Origin: Tolypothrix sp. NIES-4075
GTDB lineage: Bacteria; Cyanobacteriota; Cyanobacteriia; Cyanobacteriales; Nostocaceae
Direction: 5' to 3'
NCBI RefSeq assembly: GCF_002218085.1
Contig: NZ_BDUC01000001.1
Coordinates: 1,258,035-1,322,034, forward strand
Length of the DNA stretch: 64,000 nucleotides
Shown here: in pieces, positions 1 to 8,382 of the stretch
Numbering within the stretch: position 1 is the stretch's first letter
How the letters are laid out: each line of letters opens with the position of its first letter
Position numbers and translations under genes: made by a program
The notes under the pieces: generated by a model
Database searches by the model: none
The model's input: the letters and a program-made list of their open reading frames with translations, nothing else
What the model was told of the DNA's origin: nothing

Positions 1-162
1 CAAATTTTGTTTATCAGTTTGCGCGATCGCCGAAGTGATAAACCCCTTAGGCAAGCGGGAAATGCCACTTAAGCGTAAATTATGTTGTCGATTTAACTTA
101 GAAACCAGTTCAGTGGTGAGAGGCGATCGCCCTAACGCACGCACAATTGAAGAAAAAGCCAT
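1..162 (-). CDS. mfd: Transcription-repair coupling factor Mfd, N-terminus (partial)
   Basis: The minus strand from an ATG at 162 stays open to the window edge for 54 codons. It begins MAFSSIVRALGRSPLT and continues with a Ser/Arg-Leu-Pro-Lys-Gly segment, which I recognise as the opening of cyanobacterial Mfd, the ATPase that removes stalled RNA polymerase and recruits UvrA. Only the start of the UvrB-like domain is visible; the RNAP-interaction and translocase domains lie outside the window. The call rests on recall of the N-terminal signature and not on a catalytic motif. It is transcribed away from the CorC-type gene, with about 280 bp between the two starts. Confidence 0.65.
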   Translation of the reverse strand, partial: MAFSSIVRALGRSPLTTELVSKLNRQHNLRLSGISRLPKGFITSAIAQTDKQNL

Positions 163-442
163 AAGTTCTACTATAAGTGGAAATCGCTACTCTTTGCAGG
201 CGGATAGCACCTGACTCAACTATTTTAAAAGTGCCAAGGGGGATAGTACTCTTGCTTGAGAATCATTAGTCCCTAGTACAATAACCACTAACTAATCGCT
301 AAGATACGAACAGTGTTCTACTTGTATGGCACTAATAACTAGTTTTTATGTCCGATTGATTCTTTTATTATTGGAACACCTTCGATACTAGATACTAATA
401 GAAGTAAGAGCGCAGTTAGCCAATAAATCGGCAATTCAAGGA

Positions 443-1768
443 ATGTCTCCAACTATAGAAATTCTAATTATTTTCTTACTAATCTTCGCCAACGGTCTAT
501 TTGTCATGTCGGAGTTGGCGGTTGTCTCAGCACGCAAGGTGCGGTTGCAGCAACTTGCCGAACGAGGCGATCTCAAAGCCCGTGCTGCTTTGGAACTAGC
601 ATCTTCCCCAAATCAGTTTTTAGCGATCGTCCAGGTAGTGATCACACTTTTGAGTATCTTATCCGGTGCTTACGGTGAAGAGACGATCGCTAAGAGAATA
701 ATACCTATCTTAGATTTTATCGCTTTGCCTGGACAGTATAAGGAACACTTGGCAAAGGGTATAGCAATTTTAATTATTACTTATCTGACACTGATTATTG
801 GCGAATTAGTACCTAAGCGGTTGGCATTAAATTCCCCAGAACCAATTGCCAGTGTAGTTGCTTTACCTATGCAATTACTAGCCAGAATTGGCTCACCTGT
901 GGTTTATTTACTAAGTGCTTCTACGGATGCAGTATTGCGGATATTGGGTGTAAGACCATCTACAGAACCACAAGTTACAGAAGAAGAAATTAGAGTCTTA
1001 ATTGAACAAGGTACTGAAGAGGGAACCTTTGAAGAAGCAGAACAAGATATGGTGGAGCGAGTATTTCGCTTAGGCGATCGCCCTGTCAGTTCTTTTATGA
1101 CACCTCGTCCGGATATTGTCTGGCTGGACTTAGAAGACTCAGCCGAAGAAAACCGCCAAAAGATTATAGATAGTGGTTATTCCCGATATCCAGTTTGTCA
1201 GGGAGGACTTGACAATGTACTCGGTGTCATTCCCGTCACAGATTTGTTAGCTCGAAGTTTCTGTAATCAAGAACTAGATTTAACCGTCGGATTGCGACAG
1301 CCTGTATTTGTGCCAGAAAGCACCCGTGGTTTAAAAGTTTTGGAGTTATTCAAAGAAACAATAACTCACATGGCTTTGGTAGTTGATGAATACGGTGTAA
1401 TTCAAGGATTAGTAACACTCAACGATATTATGAGCGAAATAGTAGGTGATGTTGCTTCTGCTGACGATCAGGAAAATCCCCAAGCAGTACAACGCGAAGA
1501 TGGTTCCTGGTTATTGGATGGAATGTTGCCTGTAGATGAGTTTTTAGAACTTTTCGAGATGGAAGAGTTAAAATTTGACGAACGCGGTAGCTATCAAACA
1601 TTAGGTGGTTTTGTGATCACCCATTTAGGACGTATCCCCGCTGCTGCCGATAATTTTCAATGGCAGGGTATGCGTTTTGAGGTGATGGATATGGACGGCA
1701 ACCGTGTTGATAAAGTTTTAGTCGTGCCAACACAGGATAAATTGACTGATTCGACAAACGAAAACTAA
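443..1768 (+). CDS. CNNM/CorC-HlyC family transporter (DUF21-CBS)
   Basis: 441 aa membrane protein. Residues about 1-180 form a DUF21/CNNM domain with hydrophobic helices, the first being MSPTIEILIIFLLIFANGLF, and a conserved GELVPKRLAL segment. Residues about 200-335 are a tandem CBS pair (VSSFMTPRPDIVWLD, then VVDEYGVIQGLVTLNDI). Residues about 350-430 are the CorC_HlyC C-terminal domain (GSYQTLGGFVITHLGRIP). The family is linked to Mg2+/Co2+ homeostasis, with CBS domains sensing nucleotides. Length is normal. AAGGA directly abuts the ATG, so the ribosome site is poorly spaced. Substrate is inferred from family only. Confidence 0.9.
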   Translation: MSPTIEILIIFLLIFANGLFVMSELAVVSARKVRLQQLAERGDLKARAALELASSPNQFLAIVQVVITLLSILSGAYGEETIAKRIIPILDFIALPGQYKEHLAKGIAILIITYLTLIIGELVPKRLALNSPEPIASVVALPMQLLARIGSPVVYLLSASTDAVLRILGVRPSTEPQVTEEEIRVLIEQGTEEGTFEEAEQDMVERVFRLGDRPVSSFMTPRPDIVWLDLEDSAEENRQKIIDSGYSRYPVCQGGLDNVLGVIPVTDLLARSFCNQELDLTVGLRQPVFVPESTRGLKVLELFKETITHMALVVDEYGVIQGLVTLNDIMSEIVGDVASADDQENPQAVQREDGSWLLDGMLPVDEFLELFEMEELKFDERGSYQTLGGFVITHLGRIPAAADNFQWQGMRFEVMDMDGNRVDKVLVVPTQDKLTDSTNEN

Positions 1769-1935
1769 TAGGGAATGGGTAATGGGTAGTGGGTAATGGG
1801 ATTTTTAAGAGGGGGAAAGGGAAAAGGAATAAAAAATAAAAAATATATTTTCTTCCCCTTTCCCCTTTACCCTTCCTGTTTTCCAATTACCAATTCTCAA
1901 TTACCCATTACCAATTACCCATTCCCAATTCTCAA
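1769..1935. repeat. Heptamer tandem repeats, inverted pair
   Basis: Downstream of the CorC-type stop are tandem GGGTAAT/GGGTAGT units, a purine-rich stretch, and then the complementary CCAATTA/CCCATTA units. The two arms could pair as one large imperfect hairpin between convergent genes. This is the short tandemly repeated repetitive class common in heterocystous cyanobacteria; it may act as a bidirectional terminator, but that is inference. Confidence 0.75.
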
Positions 1936-3117
1936 TTACCCTTGAGACAAACGCTTAACCGCTTCCCCTCCCAACATTTGATGTGCTTGTGCAAGCAAGC
2001 GGGGAATTTTGTCAGCGTGGGGACTGCGGACAAGACATTGCTGCAAGTTGAGTTTGTCTACTTGGTCTGCTTTGTTACCGGGAAACCAGTCACCACCATT
2101 ACCAAGCAAGTTGTAGCGCATTTTCGCATATTCCGTCATATCGTAGGCGATCGCTAAATTCCTCAACCACAAAATCACCGGAATATTTACGTTTCCTGGT
2201 GTTTCCTCATAACTGGGTAAATTGACATTCCAGGTTTTCACCCAGTCTTCTCCCAAAGTAGCGATCGCTTCTTCTTCTAACCTTGCCAAAATCAATGGTA
2301 AAATTTCTGATGCATTATCCAGCAATTCTAAAGTCTTCAAGTGTTCATCAAAATCTTGCGGTTTTGACGCTCCCAAACTTAGAGTATGCACCTCTGGATG
2401 ACTCAGACAAAACAAATCATTAAACACCATCGGACTCAAAGGAGCGCAAAGATTTACTAACTTTTGTGACGGCTCGTATAACCTTCCCCCTTTATCTGAT
2501 GGGCTAATAATAAATACTCCCATATCATGGCGAGTTGCTGCTTCAATTGCCGCCCAATTATTTTGATTAATATAGTACCAGTGCAAGTTAACATAATCGA
2601 ATTGATTCGTATTAATTACCTCGATAATAATATCTGTTGAACCGTGGGTTGAAAAGCCAATAAATTTAACTTTTCCTTGCGCTTGCAGCTTTCTCGCTAC
2701 ATCCAAACACCCACCAGGACGAATACAGTCATCTAACGTTTCTCGATTATTGATACCGTGTAACCCCAACAAATCTATATAATCCAGTTGGAGATTTTGC
2801 AGCGACTTTTCCAGGTTGCGTTCAAACTCTTTTGCATCTGCATGAGGATTAACTTTAGTCTGAACAATCAACTTAGCGCGGGGAAATTTCGGCAATATTT
2901 TTCCCAACTGCACCTCAGAAGTACCATAACCACGAGCAGTTTCAATGTGATTAATGCCTACTTCTAAAGAACGTCGAATAGTAGCTTCGAGATTTTGTTG
3001 ATTGTTACGTGGAATTTCCGACTGCGGAATATCCTGCCATTTATATTGATATCTCATACCACCGCAGGAAAAAACCGGCATTTCTAATTCTGTGCGTCCA
3101 AATCGTCTATATAGCAT
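1936..3117 (-). CDS. Aldo/keto reductase family oxidoreductase
   Basis: 393 aa. The first ~270 residues show an aldo/keto reductase barrel: MLYRRFGRTELEMPVFSCGG start, catalytic-type Tyr in ETARGYGTSEVQLG, Lys in IVQTKVN, His in DLLGLHGINN, and an NADPH-site-like FIISPSDKGGRL segment. Many relatives of this length end in a ferredoxin-like CxxCxxC cluster; here the C-terminal part (about 330-393) has only an isolated Cys, so a 4Fe-4S centre is not supported. The physiological substrate is unknown. It converges with the CorC-type gene and has a repeat block at its 3' end. Confidence 0.85.
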   Translation of the reverse strand: MLYRRFGRTELEMPVFSCGGMRYQYKWQDIPQSEIPRNNQQNLEATIRRSLEVGINHIETARGYGTSEVQLGKILPKFPRAKLIVQTKVNPHADAKEFERNLEKSLQNLQLDYIDLLGLHGINNRETLDDCIRPGGCLDVARKLQAQGKVKFIGFSTHGSTDIIIEVINTNQFDYVNLHWYYINQNNWAAIEAATRHDMGVFIISPSDKGGRLYEPSQKLVNLCAPLSPMVFNDLFCLSHPEVHTLSLGASKPQDFDEHLKTLELLDNASEILPLILARLEEEAIATLGEDWVKTWNVNLPSYEETPGNVNIPVILWLRNLAIAYDMTEYAKMRYNLLGNGGDWFPGNKADQVDKLNLQQCLVRSPHADKIPRLLAQAHQMLGGEAVKRLSQG

Positions 3118-3660
3118 CTGTGAATTTTGGATTTTGGAATTTTCGATACTACCTTCATTCCTATGATGACAAAAAGGCGGTTAATAAGTATTTATAACCA
3201 CAAATGCACGCAGATAATTAATCTTAATTACAAATTAATTAAACTACATAGTTACTACAAAATTTACCTAAAGCCTACAAATTCGATAAATTTTGTAGTA
3301 TTGCAAGACAATTTTTGCGAAATATAAAAAATATTCTCGAAAATCAGAAACATAAACGGTTAGATGTGAAGTCAATAGATGCGACACACTTTATCAACGT
3401 GCTTGTGCGAATTAACGGCATTTGCCTTATATATCATGTCAGTCTGTAAAAAAGTTAAATTTTTTCCAATTTCTATCCCAAAAGTGCATAACTTGATTTT
3501 TCTCACACCATTAAAAACATAGAAGGAGAAGCAAAGCTATCCAAGCTTAACTGACTTTCAGTAAATTAAGTTATAACTTAATTCACACAAGAAAACTTTT
3601 GTCAATGTGTAAATCGAAATCTTATTAGTAAAACTACAAAATAATTATACGGAGGAACTA
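3118..3660. other. Intergenic region, AT-rich, no gene seen
   Basis: 543 bp between divergent genes. No ORF with a convincing start or family was found. The only clear structure is the 20-bp palindrome annotated separately and a GGAGGAACTA ribosome site just before 3661. Confidence 0.6.
3564..3583. promoter_or_regulatory. Perfect 20-bp palindrome, operator candidate
   Basis: AATTAAGTTATAACTTAATT is a perfect dyad 77 bp upstream of the small membrane protein gene at 3661. Its position suits a dimeric regulator's site. Function is inference, and AT-rich palindromes can occur by chance. Confidence 0.35.
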
Positions 3661-3888
3661 ATGCAGCAACATTCAACAACTCAAACAACAAATAACAGCC
3701 TTGATTTACGCTCCCATGACGCACACGGTTCTGTTAACAATGTTATGGCAGCTTTAATTATTATGTTTCCCATTATGCTGTTTGTAGGCGTGAAAGCTTA
3801 TAAAGGATATCGTGTTGCTCTTCTACGCAAACAAATAGCAACTTTAGAAAAACTATGGCATTTAGATATCAAAAACAAGCACTATTAA
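3661..3888 (+). CDS. Small membrane protein, unknown function
   Basis: 75 aa, preceded by a strong ribosome site (GGAGGAACTA then ATG), which supports translation. The N-terminal third is polar and Gln/Thr/Asn-rich. One hydrophobic segment (about 28-46, AALIIMFPIMLFVGVKAY) is followed by a basic stretch YKGYRVALLRKQ, suggesting one membrane pass with the C-terminus in the cytoplasm by the positive-inside rule. I do not recognise a family. The long upstream region with a 20-bp palindrome suggests its own regulation. Confidence 0.6.
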   Translation: MQQHSTTQTTNNSLDLRSHDAHGSVNNVMAALIIMFPIMLFVGVKAYKGYRVALLRKQIATLEKLWHLDIKNKHY

Positions 3889-3899
3889 AAAGTAATCTA

Positions 3900-4060
3900 G
3901 TTAGTGGTTAGTGGGTAATGGGTAATGGGTAGGTAATGGGTAATGGGTAATGGGTAATGGGTAGGAGTACTTTTTTACAACGCTCCAACCAACAACTACC
4001 AACTACCAACTACCAACTACCAACTACCAACTAACAACGCTCCCCCCAACAACTAACCAC
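3900..4060. repeat. Heptamer tandem repeats GGGTAAT / CCAACTA
   Basis: GGGTAAT-type units (about 3905-3965) and CCAACTA units (about 3988-4040) lie between the small membrane gene and the convergent rpiA. They are the same class as at 1769 but with different right-arm units. Confidence 0.75.
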
Positions 4061-4063
4061 TTA

Positions 4064-4774
4064 CTAAATTTGTCTGACTAAAGGCTGACCATCTTTGACT
4101 TCGCCAATTAAAACTAAATCTGCACAGTTGACAAAGATGCCATTTTCTAATACGCCAGGAATGTTATTTAGTGTTTTTTCCAGGCTAACCGGATCGTCGA
4201 TATTATCAAATCTGACATCAACTACCATATTGCCTTGATCGGTGATTACTGGTCCAGCTTTTTTTACACCCATGCGAAGTTCTGGTTTACCACCGAGTTT
4301 TTTAATTGCATTAATAACCGGGGTAATTGCCATCGGTATGACTTCAACAGGCACGGGGAAACTAGAACCCAATCGATCAACTAACTTACCACTATCGACA
4401 ACGACGATAAACTGATTTGCTAAGTAGTCTACTACTTTTTCGCGGGTATGTGCCGCGCCACCACCTTTAATTAAATTCTTTTGCGGATCAACTTCATCTG
4501 CACCGTCAATGGCGATATCGATATGGTCAATAGCATCTAAAGTGGTGAGAGGGACACCGTACTGCTTTGCCAACACTTCTGATTGAAACGATGTAGGCAC
4601 ACCAACAATATCTTTAAGTTCACCAGACTTGAGGCGATCGCCTAAAAACTGTATTGTATACGCTGTGGTTGACCCTGTACCCAACCCCACAATCGAACCT
4701 GATTTTACTAAGTTGGCGGCAGCTTTGCCAACTTCTTGCTTCATCAACTTCACCGGGTCTTCTGCTGCGGTCAT
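4064..4774 (-). CDS. rpiA: Ribose-5-phosphate isomerase A
   Basis: 236 aa from the ATG at 4774. Interconverts ribose-5-phosphate and ribulose-5-phosphate in the Calvin cycle and pentose phosphate pathway. Family signatures present: GLGTGSTTAYTIQFLG (phosphate loop), DGADEVDPQKNLIKGGG (active-site Asp/Glu and Lys region) and the HTREK segment. The frame is open a further 49 codons upstream, but that part translates heptamer repeats. Cyanobacterial RpiA starts MTAAEDPVKLMKQEV, and GAGGAG lies 7 nt before this ATG, so 4774 is chosen. Confidence 0.93.
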   Translation of the reverse strand: MTAAEDPVKLMKQEVGKAAANLVKSGSIVGLGTGSTTAYTIQFLGDRLKSGELKDIVGVPTSFQSEVLAKQYGVPLTTLDAIDHIDIAIDGADEVDPQKNLIKGGGAAHTREKVVDYLANQFIVVVDSGKLVDRLGSSFPVPVEVIPMAITPVINAIKKLGGKPELRMGVKKAGPVITDQGNMVVDVRFDNIDDPVSLEKTLNNIPGVLENGIFVNCADLVLIGEVKDGQPLVRQI

Positions 4775-4834
4775 AACCAAACTCCTCAAAAACTGGCTAT
4801 AGTCCATCTTAGTGGTCAGCTGCCACTTGCGGAT

Positions 4835-4965
4835 AGAGGGCAATGGGCATTGGGAATTGGTAATTGGTAATTGCAAATTGGTAATTTCCCCTTTTCCTTG
4901 AAGAAAATCCCCATTACCCATTCTCCATTACCCATTCCCCAGTTCCCAGTCCCCAGTAAAGAGTC
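4835..4965. repeat. Heptamer repeats upstream of rpiA
   Basis: GGGAATT/GGTAATT units followed by CCCATT/CCCAGT units fill the space between the divergent rpiA and MOSC genes. They create the false N-terminal extension of the rpiA frame. Confidence 0.7.
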
Positions 4966-4976
4966 CCCGTAATATC

Positions 4977-5780
4977 GTGCCAAAATTAGCCAAAATTTTC
5001 ATCTACCCGATTAAGTCACTTGATGGCGTTGCAGTCAATCAAGCAACAATTCTTCCTGGTGGGGCACTACAGCATGACCGTGAGTTAGTGTTAGTTGACG
5101 AAAATGGTAAATTTGTCAATGCTAAACGTACTGCGAAAATACATTTAGTGCGATCGCGATTTGACTTGCAAAATAGAACCGTCTCACTGCAAGTTATGGG
5201 AACCAAAAAACAACTTTTTCAATTGGACGAAGAACGTAAAGCGATAGAACATTGGTTTAGTGACTTTTTTGGCTTTAAAGTCAAATTGCAAGAAAATTTG
5301 TTTACAGGCTTTCCAGATGACTTAGAATCATCAGGACCCACAATAGTCAGTACCGCAACTTTAATAGAAGTCGCTTCCTGGTTTGGGGATCTCAGTCTGG
5401 AGCAAATACGCGATCGCTTTCGTGCAAATCTGGAAATTGACGACGTACCCCCATTTTGGGAAGACCAGCTCTTTGCTGAAAAAGGTGATATTTTACCCTT
5501 TCAGGTTGGAAATGTGCTATTTGAAGGTACTTATCCCTGTCAGCGTTGTCCGGTTCCGACACGAGATGCATTTACTGGGGAAGCTTACCCGAACTTTCAG
5601 AAAATTTTTGTCGAAAAACGCAAAGAAACCTTACCTGAGTGGGCGAATTTATCTCAGTTTAATCACTTTTTCCGATTGACTGCAAATACTCGAATACCTG
5701 CATCCGAAGCCGGAAAAATTTTAAAAGTCAGCGACGTAGTTCATCGACCAGGGTGGCAAGCGTGTGATCGTTTATATTAA
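4977..5780 (+). CDS. MOSC domain-containing protein
   Basis: 267 aa with a GTG start. The N-terminal MOSC_N beta barrel (about 1-110) begins MPKLAKIFIYPIKSLDGVAV and is followed by a MOSC core (about 115-262). The conserved Cys motif is in GTYPCQRCPVPTRD (about 187-200), and RFRANLEI is the usual basic signature. MOSC proteins bind the molybdenum cofactor or carry sulfur, as in mARC and YcbX-type reductases; this one matches the short YcbX-like form without a ferredoxin domain. The exact substrate is not predictable. The ribosome site is weak. Confidence 0.85.
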   Translation: MPKLAKIFIYPIKSLDGVAVNQATILPGGALQHDRELVLVDENGKFVNAKRTAKIHLVRSRFDLQNRTVSLQVMGTKKQLFQLDEERKAIEHWFSDFFGFKVKLQENLFTGFPDDLESSGPTIVSTATLIEVASWFGDLSLEQIRDRFRANLEIDDVPPFWEDQLFAEKGDILPFQVGNVLFEGTYPCQRCPVPTRDAFTGEAYPNFQKIFVEKRKETLPEWANLSQFNHFFRLTANTRIPASEAGKILKVSDVVHRPGWQACDRLY

Positions 5781-5796
5781 TTCAGAACACAACTCT

Positions 5797-5943
5797 GTTG
5801 GTTGAGAACACAAGTTCGTTGGTTGAGAACACAAGTTCGTTGGTTGAGAACACAAGTCTGTTGGTTGAGAACACAAGTTCGTTGGTTGAGAACACAAGTT
5901 CGTTGGTTGAGAACACAAGTTCGTTGGTTGAGAACACAAGTTC
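5797..5943 (+). repeat. 21-bp minisatellite, seven tandem copies
   Basis: Seven head-to-tail 21-bp units, each starting GTTGGTTGAG and ending AACACAAGTTC. The third unit ends AAGTCT; the rest are near identical. A partial degenerate unit precedes them at 5781-5796. Because 21 is a multiple of three, both strands remain open (repeating VENTSSL on +, TCVLNQR on -), but neither frame has a ribosome site or context. There are no spacers, so it is not a CRISPR. Confidence 0.9.
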
Positions 5944-6077
5944 GTTTTCGTTGACGCTGGTTGCGATCGCTTGTTTTTCTCAAATACAGCAATTCTTGAT
6001 GTGATTCTAGGTGCGGAATGTAGGTTAATATAAAATAATGTAACTTTTTTATTCCTACTCTTAATTATTATTACGGA

Positions 6078-6305
6078 ATGGAGTTAACTTCAAAACAATT
6101 TAAGCCAGAACTTCTATTAGAAGTCCAAGCCACCCTGCAATTGGCAGTTCCTCTGGTAATTGCTCAAATATTGGAAGCGGGCATTCCCTTATTGGATGGG
6201 GTGATGATGGGTTTGCTTGGTAATCAAACTTTAGCTGCTGGTGCTTTGGCGGCAATTACCTTTTCTACCCGGGCTAACGGAGAAGTCAATATTACAAGTA
6301 ATTGA
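6078..6305 (+). pseudogene. MATE family efflux transporter, N-terminal fragment
   Basis: The reading frame opens MELTSKQFKPELLLEVQ and continues through a first helix and the motif PLLDGVMMGLLGNQTLAAGA, the usual start of MATE (NorM-like) cation/drug antiporters of about 450 aa. After AAITFST at about residue 67 the similarity ends and the frame stops after a few unrelated codons at 6305. The other eleven helices are absent downstream, where an IS200/IS605 element begins about 60 bp later. I read it as a deletion remnant. The start has no good ribosome site. Confidence 0.65.
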
Positions 6306-6365
6306 TGACAAAATTTATCACAGAAATTAACAAACACACTTTAGCTGAAAACAAAAGAAGCCTCT

Positions 6366-8369
6366 CGCTCAATCTGTACTCAGATGAGCGATGAGATGAA
6401 TTTTGGGTGATAAGGAAGTGACCAACGCGCTTCGATTAAACTACGTTTAATCAGCAATGTTGGTCGGTGACGAATCACCACTTTCTGGTCTGTCCTGAGA
6501 TTCGATATATTGCCTTAAGGTTGTAATAGTTACGCCGCCACAACTGGCAACAAAATAGGAACCATTCCAAAATGCGTCTTTTGTATAGAAGCGACTTAAA
6601 TGCTCTGCAAATTCTTGCCTGAGTCGCCGGGAAGTAGTTGACTTGATATTACCCACTAATACGCTTAACTGAATGTCGGGATGATATTGGAATAGCGCGT
6701 GTACGTGGTCTTTCTCCCCATTAAACTCAACAAGTTTGCAATCCCACTTGGTCAATGCTTCCTCAAAGATGATGTGCAATCGCGTCAACATCTCGGCTGT
6801 AAACACTTTACGGCGATACTTTGTGGTCAACACCAGATGAACTTTTAAGTCACTGACTGACCTGCCCTTTGAAACAAAATCATTTTTCACAACAATCCCC
6901 GGAACTTTGTTATAATCACTGTATTTTAATTAAGTAACGTTGACTAAAGATAAAGGAGGTGAGTTACCTTGTTGCTTAACTATCAGTACCGCGTATATCC
7001 AAACAGTAATCAAAAACTACAACTAAATAGCTGGCTAAGGATTTGTCGATACTGGTATAACAGGCAACTTAGAGATAGATTTGATTGGTATGAAAATAAC
7101 CGCACCAGTATTAATTCGTGTCCTTTGAATTGTTCATTGCCAAAGTTGCGAGATAACCCCAGCTTCTATTCTCAAAAAAAGCAGCTTCCTATTATCAAAG
7201 AAGACTTGATAAAAGTTGGCTATTCTGGCGAGCTATTAGATTTTACGAGTGTTCCATCTCAGACTTTGCAAGATGTATCAAAGCGCGTAGACCTAGCTTT
7301 TACTCGTTTTCTTGCGGGTGATAGTAATGGAAGCCGTAGTGGTAAACCTCGCTTTAAAAACGCTGCACGTTACCGCACTCTAAGGATTGAGGGACAGGCT
7401 ATTACTGTTGAGCGTGTTGAGAAAAGCTGGTTATTTCTGTCTTTTTCAAAGTTAAAAGGTTGGCTAAAAGTGCGATTACATCGTCCACTACCCAATGGTT
7501 TTGTGCTGAAAAATGCATTGCTGACCAATAAGGCTGATGGCTGGTACATTGCGATTTGCTTGGAAGATCCAAATGTACCGACTTTCGCACCTGAAGACGT
7601 AATTCCTAGCTGGGACAATACGCTTGGGTTGGACGCGGTACTACATGAAAACGATTACCTGGCAACTTCAGAGAATAGCAAGCTGCCATCAATAAAGTCT
7701 TTCAGAAAGTCTCAGAAGCGATTAGCTCAAATATCAAATCGCAAATCTGCAAGAAACAAAGGCAGTAAACAGCGCCACAAACTAGCGAAACGCGAAGGAC
7801 GCGAACATCAACGTATTGCTAGAACAAGGAAAGACCACGCATTTAAAACGGCTCATGCGTTGGTGCGTATTGGTAAAAAGGTGATTGTTTACGAGGATTT
7901 AAATTTAAGAGGTTTATCTAAACCGAATAAAGCCAAACAAGATGAAGACGGTAAATATTTGCCAAATGGTCAATCAGCAAAGTCTGGACTAAATAAGTCT
8001 TGGAATGATGCAGCATTTGGTCAGTTTTTCGCAACCCTAGAATACATAGCTGGAAAAGCTGGGACTAGGACAATAGCCGTAAGACCTGCATATACGTCTC
8101 AATTGCTCGCGTATCGTGATGAATTTATCTTCACTGATTGCGATATCCGCAAGTATTGGGACGAATTTGAGTCGCTTTGGGTTGACCGCGATATTAATGC
8201 GTCTATCAACGTAAAGCGCGTGGGGCTGGGACTGTTCCCCACGATAAAACGCCGTAAGGGAAATCTGGTAGTGGGTAACTCTACTACTAATAGTACCTCT
8301 AAGGAAGTTCTGGCAACATTAAGAATGTACCAGAAGCCTACATTCAGTCGGTACTCCGACGAATGTAGG
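6366..8369. mobile_element. IS200/IS605 family element with tnpA and tnpB
   Basis: The element is bounded by two imperfect hairpins of matching design. The left one (6366-6390) has stem CGCTC, a bulged A, ATCTG, loop TACT, CAGAT, GAGCG. The right one (8337-8369) has a 9-bp outer stem starting CCTACATTC, a bulged A, GTCGG, loop TACT, CCGAC and the return arm. Y1 transposases recognise such subterminal hairpins. Between them tnpA (-) and tnpB (+) are divergent, the IS605/IS608 layout. Exact cleavage sites lie a few bases outside the hairpins and are not resolved. No terminal inverted repeats or target duplications are expected in this family. Confidence 0.85.
6447..6890 (-). CDS. tnpA: IS200/IS605 TnpA, Y1 HUH transposase
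   Basis: 147 aa, full length for the family. It acts on single-stranded element ends. The HUH metal-binding pair is in EKDHVHALFQ (about residues 61-70), and the single catalytic tyrosine is in TTLRQYIESQ (about 124-133). The opening SVSDLKVHLVLTTKYRRKVF is typical. The stop codon overlaps a perfect 8-bp hairpin (GATTAAAC, TAC loop, GTTTAATC; 6434-6452) that could end transcription. Divergent from tnpB with a 78-bp gap. All catalytic residues are present, so it may be active. Confidence 0.93.
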   Translation of the reverse strand: MKNDFVSKGRSVSDLKVHLVLTTKYRRKVFTAEMLTRLHIIFEEALTKWDCKLVEFNGEKDHVHALFQYHPDIQLSVLVGNIKSTTSRRLRQEFAEHLSRFYTKDAFWNGSYFVASCGGVTITTLRQYIESQDRPESGDSSPTNIAD

Positions 8370-8372
8370 TAG
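6969..8372 (+). CDS. tnpB: TnpB-type RNA-guided nuclease with degenerate zinc ribbon
   Basis: 467 aa, starting TTG after GGAGGTGAG. TnpB proteins are omega-RNA-guided nucleases that help maintain the IS. The RuvC-like residues are present: Asp in NTLGLDAVL (about 219-227), Glu in KVIVYEDLNLRG (about 305-316) and Asp in WVDRDINASINVKR (about 400-413). The zinc ribbon that normally sits between the last two motifs is altered: after YTSQ, where CxxCG is expected, the sequence reads LLAYRDEFIF, and the second CxxC is replaced by KYWDEFESLW. I recall related cyanobacterial sequences with the same loss. The 3' end overlaps the right-end hairpin, as expected for an omega-RNA region. Confidence 0.88.
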   Translation: MLLNYQYRVYPNSNQKLQLNSWLRICRYWYNRQLRDRFDWYENNRTSINSCPLNCSLPKLRDNPSFYSQKKQLPIIKEDLIKVGYSGELLDFTSVPSQTLQDVSKRVDLAFTRFLAGDSNGSRSGKPRFKNAARYRTLRIEGQAITVERVEKSWLFLSFSKLKGWLKVRLHRPLPNGFVLKNALLTNKADGWYIAICLEDPNVPTFAPEDVIPSWDNTLGLDAVLHENDYLATSENSKLPSIKSFRKSQKRLAQISNRKSARNKGSKQRHKLAKREGREHQRIARTRKDHAFKTAHALVRIGKKVIVYEDLNLRGLSKPNKAKQDEDGKYLPNGQSAKSGLNKSWNDAAFGQFFATLEYIAGKAGTRTIAVRPAYTSQLLAYRDEFIFTDCDIRKYWDEFESLWVDRDINASINVKRVGLGLFPTIKRRKGNLVVGNSTTNSTSKEVLATLRMYQKPTFSRYSDECR

Positions 8373-8382
8373 TTCACGTGTT

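Noticed and set aside
4775..4921. N-terminal extension of rpiA
   Set aside because: It translates heptamer repeats; the internal ATG at 4774 has a good ribosome site and matches the family start.
5797..5943. Possible CRISPR array
   Set aside because: Repeats are contiguous without spacers, and no cas genes are nearby.
5777..6004. Overlapping ORFs on both strands with heptapeptide repeats
   Set aside because: Both are translations of the 21-bp minisatellite; no ribosome site, no non-repeat domain.
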